From Bretschneidera sinensis (Eukaryota; Streptophyta; Magnoliopsida; Brassicales; Akaniaceae): a stretch of 64,000 nt of DNA. This document shows, piece after piece, positions 21,001-31,781 of the stretch. The stretch covers positions 24,599,290 through 24,663,289 of the forward strand of contig CM043705.1 of assembly GCA_023935145.1 (NCBI GenBank), given 5' to 3'. Every line of letters starts with the position of its first letter. Positions within the stretch are counted from its first letter, which is position 1. A program made the translations under genes and the position numbers. The notes beneath the pieces were generated by a model. It was not told the DNA's origin. It ran no database searches and saw only the letters and a program-made list of their open reading frames with translations.

Positions 21001-22330
21001 TAGCCAGAGCCCACACGAACGGTCTACCTCGAAACACTCGTTGCTCAAGCATCAAGAAAATCCCTACGCTGCCTATGACCGAAGAAGAAACTTGGGTTGA
21101 TCCAATGCTCTAGTATTTGCGGGGTGGCCAGTTCCCGAGCAAAGAGGCGAAGCCAGAAAGATTATTTCTCAAACATCACGGTATACGGTCATAGACGATT
21201 GATTATACAAGAAAGGCCTCACGACACCCTATCTGAGGTGTCTAGGGCTAACTGAAGCCAACTATGCCCTTCGGGATGTTCATGAAGGAATCTGTGGAAA
21301 CCATCTTGGAGGGCCGAGCCTTAGCCTTCAAAATTCTCCAGTAAGGCTACTGTTGGCCCAGTATGCAAAGAGAAGCCATGGAATTAGTCCAGAAGTGCAA
21401 GAACTATCAACAGTATACTCTAATACCCCATCGACCGGTAAACTCTCTTACCTCAATCACTAACCCGCTCCCGTTTGTTATGTAGGGGATGGACCTCCTC
21501 GCCCCTTTCACTGGAGTGCCTAGCCAACGGAAGTACCTCATCGTGGCGATAGACTACTTCACTAAATAGGTAGAGGCAGAACCACTAGCCAGCATAACTG
21601 ACCACCAGGCTCAGAGCTTCATCTGAAAGTCCATAATGTGTCGTTTCGACATTCCCCGTATACTAGTAACAGACAACGACAGACAATTTAATAATGCTTG
21701 ATTCAAAGCATTTTGCGAAGAACTGCAAAACGAACTCCACTTCTGCTCCATTGGGTATCCACAAGCTAATGGACAGGCCGAAGTAACCAACAAGACGCTT
21801 CTACAAGGCATCAAGAGGATATTAAATGAGGCAAATAAACAACGTATTGACCCCTTACTGAACGTACTTTGAGTGTATCGGACCACAACCCAAACACCCA
21901 CAGGTGAAAACCCTTTTTTATGGCATATGGCACCGAAGCGGTCATCCTCTTAGAAATCGAGGTACCCTCGCTACAAGTGCAGAATTTCGAAAATGGTAAC
22001 AATGAAAAAGCCCTACGGATGAACGCTGACCTTATCGATGAGGCTCGGGATAAGGTCTAGATCCGGCTAGCCACCTATCAATAGAAGGTCGCCCAGTATT
22101 AAAACTCTCTGGTCTGAAGCAGAAGTTCCAAGTTACACGACCTCATCCTATGAAATAGTGAAGTGTCCCCAAGAGAAACGAGAAAGCTGGTCCCAAACTA
22201 GGAAAGTTTGTATCACATTAAAAGGTTGTGTCGACCCGACACCTTTGAACTCGATGAGTTGAGTGGAAATCTTGTTCCTTGCACTTGGAACCCAAAAAGA
22301 CTCCATCGATTCTACTAGTAGTGCATGTGC
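21001..22330 (+). pseudogene. Integrase of Tat element 1
   Basis: The zinc-binding N-terminus reads HEGICGNHLGG, then LVQKCKNCQQY (21280-21415). The catalytic core retains all three acidic positions: GMDLLAPFTG (near 21488), VTDNDRQFNN (near 21667) and GQAEVTNKTLL (near 21772). At least seven TAG or TAA stops interrupt it, many where CAG or CAA (Gln) or TGG (Trp) is expected, for instance YFTK*VEAE. The C-terminal domain ends near 22320 with LSGNLVPCTWNPKRLHRFY, the usual end of Tat pol. No chromodomain is seen, as expected for non-chromoviruses. Confidence 0.88.
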
Positions 22331-22513
22331 CTCTAGTGCAGCTCAAAAATGCACCGGTTAACTAAAGTTGTAATACTAAAAGTGTGATTGCAATAAAAAA
22401 TAGCAAGTTGAAAAAAAGAAACCGAAATTTCAGTAAGTTGAAAAGTAAGTTTACAAAGGAACTATCGGCCTTGAAATATAGAAAGAAAAGAAAAACGAGA
22501 TAAAAGTAAAATC
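22331..22513. other. Short spacer between pol and the antisense ORF
   Basis: AT-rich gap where plus-strand pol and the minus-strand ORF end tail to tail. No motif recognised. Confidence 0.6.
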
Positions 22514-24501
22514 TCAATGGGCGACATCCCCCGCAATAACCTTTTCCTTGGCCTTGGCTTCCTCGTCATCCTTAGCGTTGCCTAGGTCTAGACCCGAGAA
22601 GTCAACCTCCGAGAAGAGGGCTTCAGCTTTTTTTTTGGCCTCAGAGAAGCCATAGAAGATCCGCTGCTCAGCCTCCTTTACGAGGGCTTCTCGGTAGGAG
22701 GTAGTCTCCCTGAAAGCAGCCAAAGCCTCCTCAACGGCCCTCTTAGTAGTCTTCGTAGCCTCCTCCTTTACTTGCTATTCCGAGGCAACTACAACGCCTC
22801 TCTCCCCCCGTAGAAGGTCCCTTTCCTACGCCACCTTCGCCTTGGCCCGCTCAGCCCCCTCTAAGGGTGCCTGAACTGCCGAATGATCTAGTTACTCTCG
22901 TCTAGTCTTTGCTAGCATCGACTTAACTTCTCGGTTGTGTCCAGGTATCTGCGTGAAAGGACCCCAAGAAGCACACCAAATTGAAATGAAAAGAAATTCA
23001 GTTACTAAACCAGAAATAAAAAAAGAGCCTTTACCTATGAAGTCAGAGCCTCGACCATTGAATAGAGTCCCTAAATAGGCTTCCGGGACAGCTCGAGCAT
23101 ATTTCGAGGTGGAATCCCCATAACAAGATATTCCCGAGCCACTCGAAGATGGATGAAAATGGAGTCATCAACCTTCAACGCCCAGTTGGGCATGAAGACT
23201 ATAGCGGTAGAAAGACCAACCTAGGATGAAGACCGTGCTCGGGCTGGCTCAGGAAGCAAGGTAGGGCTCACTCTCTGCTCGAGAGAGAGCTCATAGGGGC
23301 TCTCAACCTCGATGAGAACCGAGAAGGGCGTCTGCAGCCTCTTCCTCAAAGGCTGTGCTGGCACCGACTACTTCTCCCAGGCCACCCATTTTCTCTCTAG
23401 GGCAATCTTCCTTGCCCGCTCTCTAGCCATAGCAACTAACTTCATCTCTGCTTAGAATGAGAAAAGTAAAGTGTAAGTACCAAGTAAATAAAAAAAAAAT
23501 TAAAGCAAAGTACGAAGCAAAATGAAAGAAACTAAAAAAGAAAAACGCCAAGATTACCGCGCTTTATACTCTCCTCGGGGCAGTTAGGACACAGCCCACG
23601 CCTTGCCAATTCTTTGTTATCGTACAGAATCTTCACGTACATGGGTGCGACCACTATGGCCCTCAGTGTCTCCTGTTCACAGTGTAGGAGGTATGGCTTT
23701 TTACACCTGCTTGCAAGATCTAAACTCCAATTGAGGGCATTTGAAAGCTTCTCTCGCTCTGGATGAAGAAGAACTTCTTCTATCTCTTGATCAAGGAAGG
23801 CTTCTTCTTCAGTAGTCCCCTCTTGGCTCTTGATCTAATGACCACCCATCATACTGCCCGTCCTTACAGATTTGAAAATAAGCCTTGCAGACGTCAATGT
23901 TCACCAGACCCCCTACCTCGGTGCAGACACAGATGAAAGCCATAATCAGACGCATTAAGTTGGGCCTCAGCTGGCACAGTGCTATGTCGAAGTATCTAAA
24001 CACTACGCAGAAGAAGGAGTTGAGAGGGAACCTAAGCCCGACCTTCATGTGATGCTCATACATGTACAACTCATAAGGTGCACAACTCGATAGAGCATCA
24101 TAAGCCCTCTCCCCAACCTCAATTGGTCTGAGGGTGTACTCTTCAAGGATACAGTACACCCTTTTTATTTCTTTAAGCTCTTCCTCCCCCATCACACTAG
24201 GCACAGAGTTGGCCGTGAACGATCATTGAATTATTTTCTCAAGAACCATCTCACCCCTCAGCTGGAAGAAGGTCCTATCCACCTCATCCTCGCCCTCATA
24301 AGAGGAATCTTCTTCCTCTTCCTCTTCCTCCTCCTCCTCCTCTCGAGGCGTGTAGGGGACTATGGCTAGTGGCCCCTCCTGAGTGGCCACCTCCTCGGCT
24401 AATGCACCCTCGCTAGAAAATAGGAGCATAACCTCATCTAATTCTGTGGATATGTCCTTACTATCATCGCTACCACTACTTAGTCTATCTACTAAAGACA
24501 T
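22514..24501 (-). pseudogene. Antisense accessory ORF of Tat element 1 (Transposase_28-like, 'putative gypsy type transposon')
   Basis: On the minus strand it starts MSLVDRLSSGSDDSKDIS (ATG at 24501). An acidic glutamate run follows (24308-24342), then after a single TGA at 24223-24225 the same frame continues into the domain: YDALSSCAPYELYMYEHHM, RFPLNSFFCVVFRYFDIALC, QLRPNLMRLIMAFICVC and VDVCKAYFQICKDG-like text. This is the pattern of the plant Transposase_28 (putative gypsy-type transposon) family. Further stops follow near 23809. The C-terminus looks coiled-coil (ERAKAKV..., EALVKEAEQRIFYGFSEAKK) and ends at 22514. The product's role is unknown. Extra ORFs between pol and the 3' LTR, in either orientation, are known in Tat elements. 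Confidence 0.78.
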
Positions 24502-24737
24502 GGTAAATAAAGGTAAGAAGATTCACCAAAAAGAATTGTGTATTTGTGCTAACTCTGATCAAGAGATCCCACTTTCAACCTACGCCTCAATCTCTCTCCG
24601 AGCAGAAATGTTCCCAAAACTTCCTCCCAACTCCCAACACTCAAGCTTACTCTCCACTCTTAACTGACTCCGAGGGCTCTCAAATTTGTCTCAAAGTGCA
24701 AATGAGATGAAATGAAGAGAAGTGAAGAAGTAGCACC

Positions 24738-24746
24738 CTTATATAG
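24738..24746 (-). promoter_or_regulatory. TATA box for the antisense ORF
   Basis: The minus strand reads CTATATAAG, 237 nt upstream of the antisense ATG at 24501. The second Tat element has a similar motif before its own antisense ORF. Confidence 0.55.
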
Positions 24747-25136
24747 AAAGGGGAGTGTGACAAACAATAAGAGAATTAAAACCCACAATTGGGAGAACAC
24801 GACTTTCAAAATACCCGAGGTTGCTTTTAAGTTGTCCAATGGCTCACAGTCATAACAATACGACGTTTTGCTCGCTCAATGTGCTGGTCCGTTCTCCTAG
24901 GGAGCCAGACAGTAATGAACGCTGCCATTTTTTACTTTGAACAGCGAAACGCATTAATTGCCTAAACACACCATGTCTAAAAAAAGTTATGGAAAGTAGC
25001 CCAAAATTCGAAAAGGATTATCCAATGCCTAAGAAACCACCAGAAACTCTTTCTGGGCCCAAAAAGCAAGAAGCCCAAAGTCCACTAGGGTGTCTTTTTG
25101 GCCCAAAAGTCCACCAAAAGCCCCAAAAGAAGATCT
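24747..25136. other. Spacer between antisense promoter and tandem array
   Basis: No gene recognised. It holds a moderately GC-rich patch and a CCAAAAGTCCACC-type repetitive stretch at 25075-25130, leading into the 48-bp array. Confidence 0.5.
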
Positions 25137-25563
25137 CCGAGGCCGAGCATATTGACTACAGTTCATATGCTCCGCCCAATATCTCCAAGACCGAGCATAT
25201 TAACTGATGCTCATATGCCCGGACCAACGACTCCAAGGTCGAGCATATTGACTGCTGCTCATATGCTCGGACCAATATCTCCAAGGCCAAGCATATTGAT
25301 TGTTGCTCTAATGCTCAGACCAATATTTTCAAGGTCGAGCATATTGACTGCTGCTCATATGCTTGGCTCAACGTCACCAAGACCGAGCATATTGACTGCT
25401 GCTCATATGATCGGACCAATGTCACTAAGGCCGAGTATATTGATTGTTACTCATATGCTCGGACCAACGTCTCCAAGGCTAAGCATATTGACTGCTACTC
25501 ATATGCTAGGACCAACGTCTCCAAGGCCAAGCATATTAACTGCTGCAAATACGCTCGGTCCAA
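25137..25563. repeat. 48-bp tandem array, left part
   Basis: About nine diverged copies of a 48-bp unit such as GAGCATATTGACTGCTGCTC followed by ATATGCTCGGACCAACGTCT and CCAAGGCC. Interrupted at 25563 by the nested element and continued at 30754. As 48 is a multiple of three, all frames read as 16-residue repeats; this does not indicate coding. Confidence 0.93.
25559..25563. other. Target-site duplication TCCAA, left copy
   Basis: Matches TCCAA at 30749-30753 on the other side of the nested element. Confidence 0.85.
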
Positions 25564-26840
25564 TGATAAGTGCTTAAATAGTCATATTTAAGCCCCATAA
25601 TTTAAATTGTTAGACTCTTTACTTATCTATTTTAGTAGATTATACTTCACTTTTATGTTTTGTGTGTTTTTCATAGGTCTTGGACAAAAAGATAACAAAA
25701 TAAAGCTTTTAGACGCAAAAAGTGAAGTTCTGCCCTCCAGCAAGGTGCGCTCGAGCGCACACCCCTTGAGATCGAGCGCACAAGCATACGAGTGTACTTG
25801 AAGAAGGCACGAGTGCACATATGTAATCGAGCGCATCCCGTATAAGCTCGAGTATAAATACTCCACAGGTGGCAGAGCCAGAATTGGAAAGATGTCTTTC
25901 AACTCCAAAACGAAATTAGGGTTTTGTGACACCATGAAGACCCTATAAATAGCCCTATGAAAACACATAACACACATCTTTTATTCTAGACTCGAAGTAG
26001 AGAGCTTAGAAGAAGAATTGACAACTCGTCTCCTGAGTTTCTTCGGTTTTGGTTTTCTGTTTTTATGTTTAGCATGTTTACTTTACTTAGCATGTGTAAT
26101 TAAACTCTTATAGGGCTCGATTAAAGCCCCAGTTATGCTTTACCACACATTTATTCATTGACTATCTTTGCTATAGCCTTGTTAGAGTATTTAACTTGAT
26201 TAATACCTGTTTATATTTACATTCCTCATATGTATGTGCCTGATCAACGTATGCATGTGGTATGGATAGGTTAGTCGAATCAATTTGGATGACCGAGTCT
26301 TGGGTTCGACATTAGTAACAAGGGATATCCACACCGGATTCCTGGGTTAATCAACATGGGAAATCGGGAGCAGACCAAACCTTAGGTCCCGTGTGGTTGC
26401 CGATTTCCACAGCCCTCATGCTTTCTTAAGGAACAACTCAGTATACACCCATGTTGAATCCCTTAAAGAGATAAAAGAGTTAGAGTATACACCATGCCTA
26501 ACTCTTTGCATAGGGAGATCAATAGCCTAAGGTGTGGGCCAAGCCCTTAGGTTGGCAACCATTAGATATTCATGATAAGACTAGAGCATTGAAACCTTGG
26601 TAAGTGGGAAAGTATAATTAGTGGTGGATATCATAGCCCTATGTTCTCATTATTGTTATTCACTCACTATCAACAGTTATTTCTCTTTTAACTTAAAGAA
26701 ATTAGTTCTAGATAGAAATTCACCAATCCCTGTGAAAATGATCTCGCACTTGCACACTGTGCTACCATAGACCTTGTGCACTTGCAAGTAAAACTAGAAC
26801 GATTATTTGCCTAATTATTTAAGTAAATAAACACTTAACA
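25564..26840 (+). repeat. 5' LTR of the nested Athila-like element
   Basis: Starts TGATAAGTGC and ends ACACTTAACA, 1277 bp. Contains a perfect 16-bp palindrome GTGCGCTCGAGCGCAC (25745-25760) and further GATCGAGCGCA boxes. By eye it differs from the 3' LTR by roughly 9% over the first 420 nt and far less after that. TATA-like CCTATAAATAG near 25943. Confidence 0.93.
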
Positions 26841-26846
26841 AGTTTT

Positions 26847-26864
26847 TGGCGCCGTTGCCAGGGA
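26847..26864 (+). other. Primer-binding site (Athila type)
   Basis: TGGCGCCGTTGCCAGGGA, six bases after the LTR. It differs by one base from the TGGCGCCGTTGCCGGGGA site typical of Athila elements, usually assigned to tRNA-Asp. Confidence 0.9.
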
Positions 26865-27229
26865 TTGTGCTAAATTTCTTTTTAGAATTATTTTCGTTAG
26901 TAATTTTTATTTTTTCTGTTCTGTTTATATTTTCTTTATCAAACAACCCTAATTTTTTTCATCTTTTTGTTTTATTTTTTTGTTCAGGTGTGCAGCAGAG
27001 GAGTTTCTGTCCTCATTGCGATCGAGCGCACTAGTGTAGCATTCGAGCGTAGGAAGAACAGTGATAGAGCGCAGTTCAGGGTGCGCTCGAGCGCAAAAGG
27101 TCCAGAGAGTACCCGAGCAGCAGTACTGAACTTGCTGTACTGAAGCGGTTCAACTGATTCATGCAAGGGCTTCATTCCAAAAATCCAATCTTTTTTCCAC
27201 TCAATATAGAGCAAGAAGTAAAGAGCAAG

Positions 27230-28139
27230 GACATGTATAAAGTAAACTCAAATGGTGGATTTCCAAATTGGGTGGATGCTGTGGAAAGAAAGGTAGATAA
27301 GCTTGTAGAAGTCATGATTGCTCAGTTGCCTCACCTAGGCCACAAGTTACACCACTCTAGGTATGTGCTATTTGTAGTCGTTTTGATCACACTACTGAAA
27401 CTTGCCCTTTATATTCATCTGCAGATCGAGAGCAAGCAAACTATGTGGGACAAAACAACTACGATCTATATGCAAATACCTACAATCTAGAATGGCGAAA
27501 CCACCCCAACTTCTCATGGAGCAACGATCAAAATGCAGGGAACCTTCAAGGGCAACAAAGAAACTTCCAACAAGCAGCCCACTCAGTTCCCGAATCAAAG
27601 AAAGCGACCTAGAGAGTCTTGTGATGCAATTGGCAACTAAGCAACAACAATTGATGACCTCACAAGATCAGTTTATGGCAGAAAAAATGCAATTTCGGAC
27701 TGAGATAAGACAAACTACTGCACGGCATGAACAAGCCATTCAAAGATTGGAAGTAAAAGTGGGGCAATTGGCTAAGGAGATAAGTAAACAAAAGCAAAGT
27801 GTTGTTGAACAAGTTTTTCATGACCATCATATTGATCCATTGGAGACCACCCTCACCCATTATTTCAAAGGATCAGATATTGAGCCAAAATATGAAGATG
27901 TTACTGATGACATCATTGAAACTGTGCACCTCTTAGAAGCCTATCCAAAGCATCTAAGTAAGTACACCGATCCATTTGACACTCTTATGCCTTCTAATAC
28001 TACTTTTTCCCCTTTTATTGTCCAAGCACCAAATTTGGAGTTAAAGCAATTGCTGAAGTATTTGACTTATGCTTATATGGAAGAGAATAAGACACTACCT
28101 GTGCTAGTTGCTATAAATCTTAGTTTTGGGAAAGAATAA
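27230..28139 (+). pseudogene. GAG C-terminal part fused to the start of pol, nested Athila-like element
   Basis: The text moves between frames. NSNGGFPNWVDAVERKVDKL is near 27245-27300. A zinc knuckle CAICSRFDHTTETC follows (27362-27405; C-x2-C-x4-H-x4-C), and after a frameshift near 27600 a long frame runs to 28139. That frame carries a coiled-coil gag segment (LESLVMQLATKQQQ, AIQRLEVKVGQLAKEI) and then the pol lead-in APNLELKQLLKYLTYAYMEE and NKTLPVLVAI, typical of the Athila gag-pol junction. The stop at 28139 is followed by non-coding 3' sequence, so protease, RT and integrase were lost as a block. Mobility would need proteins from another element. Confidence 0.83.
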
Positions 28140-29455
28140 GGCTTGGTTCTGCTAAAGACGTTAAACTTAGCGCTCATGGGAGGCACCCCAGATATATCCT
28201 TTTTATTTTAGTACTTTTCTTTTTATAGTCATATTTTCATATCTATTTTTTGTTTTCCGGAACAACGTTTGTTTTCCTTTGTCAGGTACTTAATGCGTGC
28301 ATCCAGTTCAAGTTTGGGGGCGTGTACAAGCAAGCAAGCAACCTTGTTCTCCATCTCCCAGGTCAGATCTTTCCATGCCACACACATTGGGGACAATGTG
28401 CATTTTAAGTTTGGGGGTAGTGGGAGATACTAGATACTGTCACACACGCACTTGGAACACATGCACACACTAAGTCCCAGTTTTTTTTAGGAAGATAAAT
28501 GCATGATCAATAGGTAAACAAAAATTTTGGTTGAATTAAAAATTTGATAACACTTCATTAGTAAGCTTACAAACTAGAACACATAGTCTTGTATTAGGAA
28601 TTTTACAAAGTTGAGTTAACTACCTCAAGGCACCTAAGAATTCACGAGTTTGATTTAAATTTGCACAAGCACATTTAGCACGCATTTGTGTGAGGTATGA
28701 CATATAATTCCTTTGTATATGTTTCCATTACCTAAACTGTAGTCGGATAATTTTTTGAAAAGAACCCTTTGGCATAAGAAAAATAAAGACAAAAATATGT
28801 TCATCATGCAAAAAGAAAATCAAAAAGCTTCCAAAAATCAACTTTCCACTGAGTAATTGGGCCTCTTGCCTCAGTAAGCATTGAGTGTTCACGTCAAAAG
28901 GTAGGAGTTTCATTAAGAAGCATTAAAAACCTGTTAAGTTTCGTAGCCTTTTTGACTCGAGTTAGTAAGTCCTTAGAGGTATCTTTACACCTAATGCCCT
29001 AAAACCATCTGGTTTGGGAGTTATTAGCCAAACGCTCGTTACAAGGGTTAAATAGAAAGCTAGATGGAACTCAACATGGCAAAGATCGCATGATAAAAGG
29101 AAAAGAAGAAGAAGCAAGTATTATGCCATTTTATTCTCTTTGATAAGAAATTTGATAAAAGTTTGGGCACCGAAACACTATCCACTAAAATTATGTGGAA
29201 ACTCTATCTCATATGTGCTAATCCATCACACACAAATCAAACTTGCGATACCTTAAGCCAACCTTAGGTGGTTAACATAAAACTTTTGAAAGTTCTTTCG
29301 CAATCCAAAATGTTTTTTTATTATAAGCTTACTCATGAACAGTTATCATGGTTTTATGCATAACCCAAATTTTTTAGTACCATCAAAATGAATTTATCTT
29401 TAAAATTTTGTTTCAACATAGTTTTTGGTTTTGTATTGCTAAGGGACTAGCAATA
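28140..29455 (+). other. 3' untranslated region of the nested Athila-like element
   Basis: Non-coding, with AAGTTTGGGGG-type purine tracts near 28309 and 28409 next to TTGGGGACAATGTGC, a signature of Athila 3' regions. No ORF with recognisable motifs. Confidence 0.75.
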
Positions 29456-29471
29456 TGTAAGTTTAGGGGTG
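29456..29471 (+). other. Polypurine tract of the nested Athila-like element
   Basis: TGTAAGTTTAGGGGTG lies directly before the 3' LTR start at 29472. Confidence 0.75.
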
Positions 29472-30748
29472 TGATAAGTGCTTAAATAGTCATATTTAAG
29501 CCCCTTAATTTACACTTGTTAGACTCTTTACTTGTCTATTTTAGTAGATTATACTTCACTTTTGTGTTTTGTGTGTTTTTCACATGTCTTGGACAAAAAG
29601 ATAACAAAATAGAGCTTTTAGAAGCAAAAAGTGAAGTTCTGCCCTCCAGCAAGGTGCGCTCGAGCGCACCTCCCTTGAGATCGAGCGCATAAGCATATGA
29701 ACGCACTTGAAGAAGGCTCGAGTGCACATATACGATCGAGTGCATCCCGCATACGCTCGAGCACAATTACTTCAGAGCCGGCAGAGCCAGAATTGGAAAG
29801 ATGTCTTCCGACTCCAAAATGGAATTAGGGTTTTGTGACGCCATGAAGACCCTATAAATAGCCATGTAAAAACACATAACACACATCTTTTGTTCTAGAC
29901 TCGAAGTAGAGAGCTTAGGAGAAGAATTGACAACTCGTCTCCCGAGTTTCTTCGGTTTTAGTTTTATGTTTTTATGGTTAGCATGTTTACTTTACTTAGC
30001 ATGTGTAACTAAACTCCTATAGGGCTCGATTGAAGCCCTAGTTATGCTTTACCACACATTTATTCATTGACTATCTTTACTATAGCCTTGTTAGAGTATT
30101 TAACTTGATTAATACCTATTTATATTTATATTCCTCATATGTATGTGCCTGATCAACGTATGCATGTGGTATGGATAGGTTAGTCGAATCAATTTGGATG
30201 ACCGAGTCCTGGGTTCGACATTAGTAACAAGGGATATCCACACCGGATTCTCGGGTTAATCAACATGGGAAACTGGGAGTAGACCAAGCCCTAGGTCCCG
30301 TGTGGTTACCGATCTCCACAGCCCTCATACTCTCTTAAGGAACAACTCAGTATACACCCATGTTGAATCCCTTAAAGAGAGAAAAGAGTAGAGTATACAC
30401 CATGCCTAACTCGTTTCATAGGGAGATCAATAGCCTAAGGTGTGGGCCAAGTCCTTAGGTTAGCAACCATTAGATATTCATGATAAGGCTAGAGCATTGA
30501 AACCTTGGTAAGTGGGAAAGTATAATTAGTGGTGGATATTATAGCCCTATGTTCTCATTATTGTTATTCACTCACTATCAACTGTTATTTCTCTTTTAAC
30601 TTAAAGAAATTAGTTCTAGATAAAAATTCACCAATCCCTGTGGAAATGATCTCGCACTTGCACACTATGCTACCACAGACCTTGTGCACTTACAAGTAAA
30701 ACAAGAACGATTATTTGCCTAATTATTTAAATAAATAAATGCTCACCA
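29472..30748 (+). repeat. 3' LTR of the nested Athila-like element
   Basis: 1277 bp, TGATAAGTGC to TGCTCACCA. Same length as the 5' LTR, with the palindrome GTGCGCTCGAGCGCAC at 29654-29669. Confidence 0.93.
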
Positions 30749-30753
30749 TCCAA

Positions 30754-31737
30754 CGTCTCCAAGACCAAGCATATTGACTGCTGAGACTAACGTCTCCAAT
30801 GCCGAGCATATTGACTGCTGTAAATATGCTCGATCCAACATCTCCAAGACCGAGCATATTGACTGCTGAGACTAACATCTCCAAGGCCGAGCATATTGAC
30901 TGCTGCTCATATGCTTGGACCAACGTCTCTAAGACTGAGCATATTGACTGCTGCTTATATGCTCAGACCAACATCTCTAAAGCCAAGCATATTGACTATT
31001 ACTCATATGCTCGGACAAGCGTATATTGACTGCTGCTCATATGCTCAAACCAATATCTCCAAGGTCGAGCATATTGACTGCTGCTCATATGATCGGACCA
31101 ATGTCTCCAAGGTCGAGCATATTGACTGTTGCTCATATGCTCGGACCAATGTCTCCATGGCCGAACATATTGACCATTGCTCATATGCTCGGACCAATGT
31201 CTCTAAGGCCGAGCATATTGACTGCTGCTCATATGCTCGAACCAACATCTCCAAGACCGAGCATATTGACTACTGCTCATATGCTCAGATCAACATCTCC
31301 AAGGCCGAGCATATTGACTATTACTCATATGCTCGGACAAGCGTATATTGACTGCTGCTCATATGCTCAAACCAATATCTCCAAGGTCGAGCATATTGAC
31401 TGCTGCTCATATGATCGGACCAATGTCTCCATGGCCGAACATATTGACTACTGCTCATATGCTTGGACCAATGTCTCCAAGGCCGAGCATATTAACTGCT
31501 ACTCATATGATCGACTCAATATCTCCAAGGCCGAACATATTGACTACTGCTCATATGCTCGGACCAACGCATCCAAGGTTGAGCATATTGACTGCTACTC
31601 ATGTGTTCGGTCCAATGTCTCCAAGGCTGTGCATATTGGCTGCTGCTCATATGCTCAGACTAATGTCTCTAAGGCCGAGTATATTGACTGTCACTCATAT
31701 GCTCGGACCAACGTCTCCAAGGTCGAGTTTTGCCATA
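30754..31737. repeat. 48-bp tandem array, right part, with a 322-bp higher-order duplication
   Basis: About 20 further copies of the 48-bp unit. A block beginning with a 14-bp-deleted unit (GGACAAGCGTATATTGAC) at 31014 recurs at 31336, an offset of 322 bp (7 x 48 - 14). Tandem arrays just upstream of the 3' LTR are known in Tat elements and can seed satellites. Confidence 0.92.
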
Positions 31738-31770
31738 CTTCCTTAAAGCACTTAAATGTACTTAAGGAAG
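31738..31770. repeat. Inverted repeat next to the polypurine tract
   Basis: CTTCCTTAA (31738-31746) and TTAAGGAAG (31762-31770) form a 9-bp stem with a 15-nt loop, directly upstream of the purine tract. Confidence 0.8.
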
Positions 31771-31781
31771 TGGGGGGCCTT
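31765..31781 (+). other. Polypurine tract of Tat element 1
   Basis: AGGAAGTGGGGGGCCTT directly precedes the 3' LTR. Confidence 0.75.

Larger units (their letters stand above)
25564..30748 (+). mobile_element. Nested non-autonomous Athila-like element
   Basis: Two LTRs of equal length (1277 bp) flank about 2.6 kb. There is a primer-binding site, a gag relic running into the first residues of pol, and then directly the 3' region with its purine tracts. RT, RNase H and integrase are absent. A 5-bp duplication (TCCAA) shows a genuine insertion into the 48-bp array. Confidence 0.9.

Noticed and set aside
30754..31737. CRISPR-like appearance of regularly spaced repeats
   Set aside because: The units are adjacent diverged tandem repeats without unique spacers, in plant nuclear DNA.
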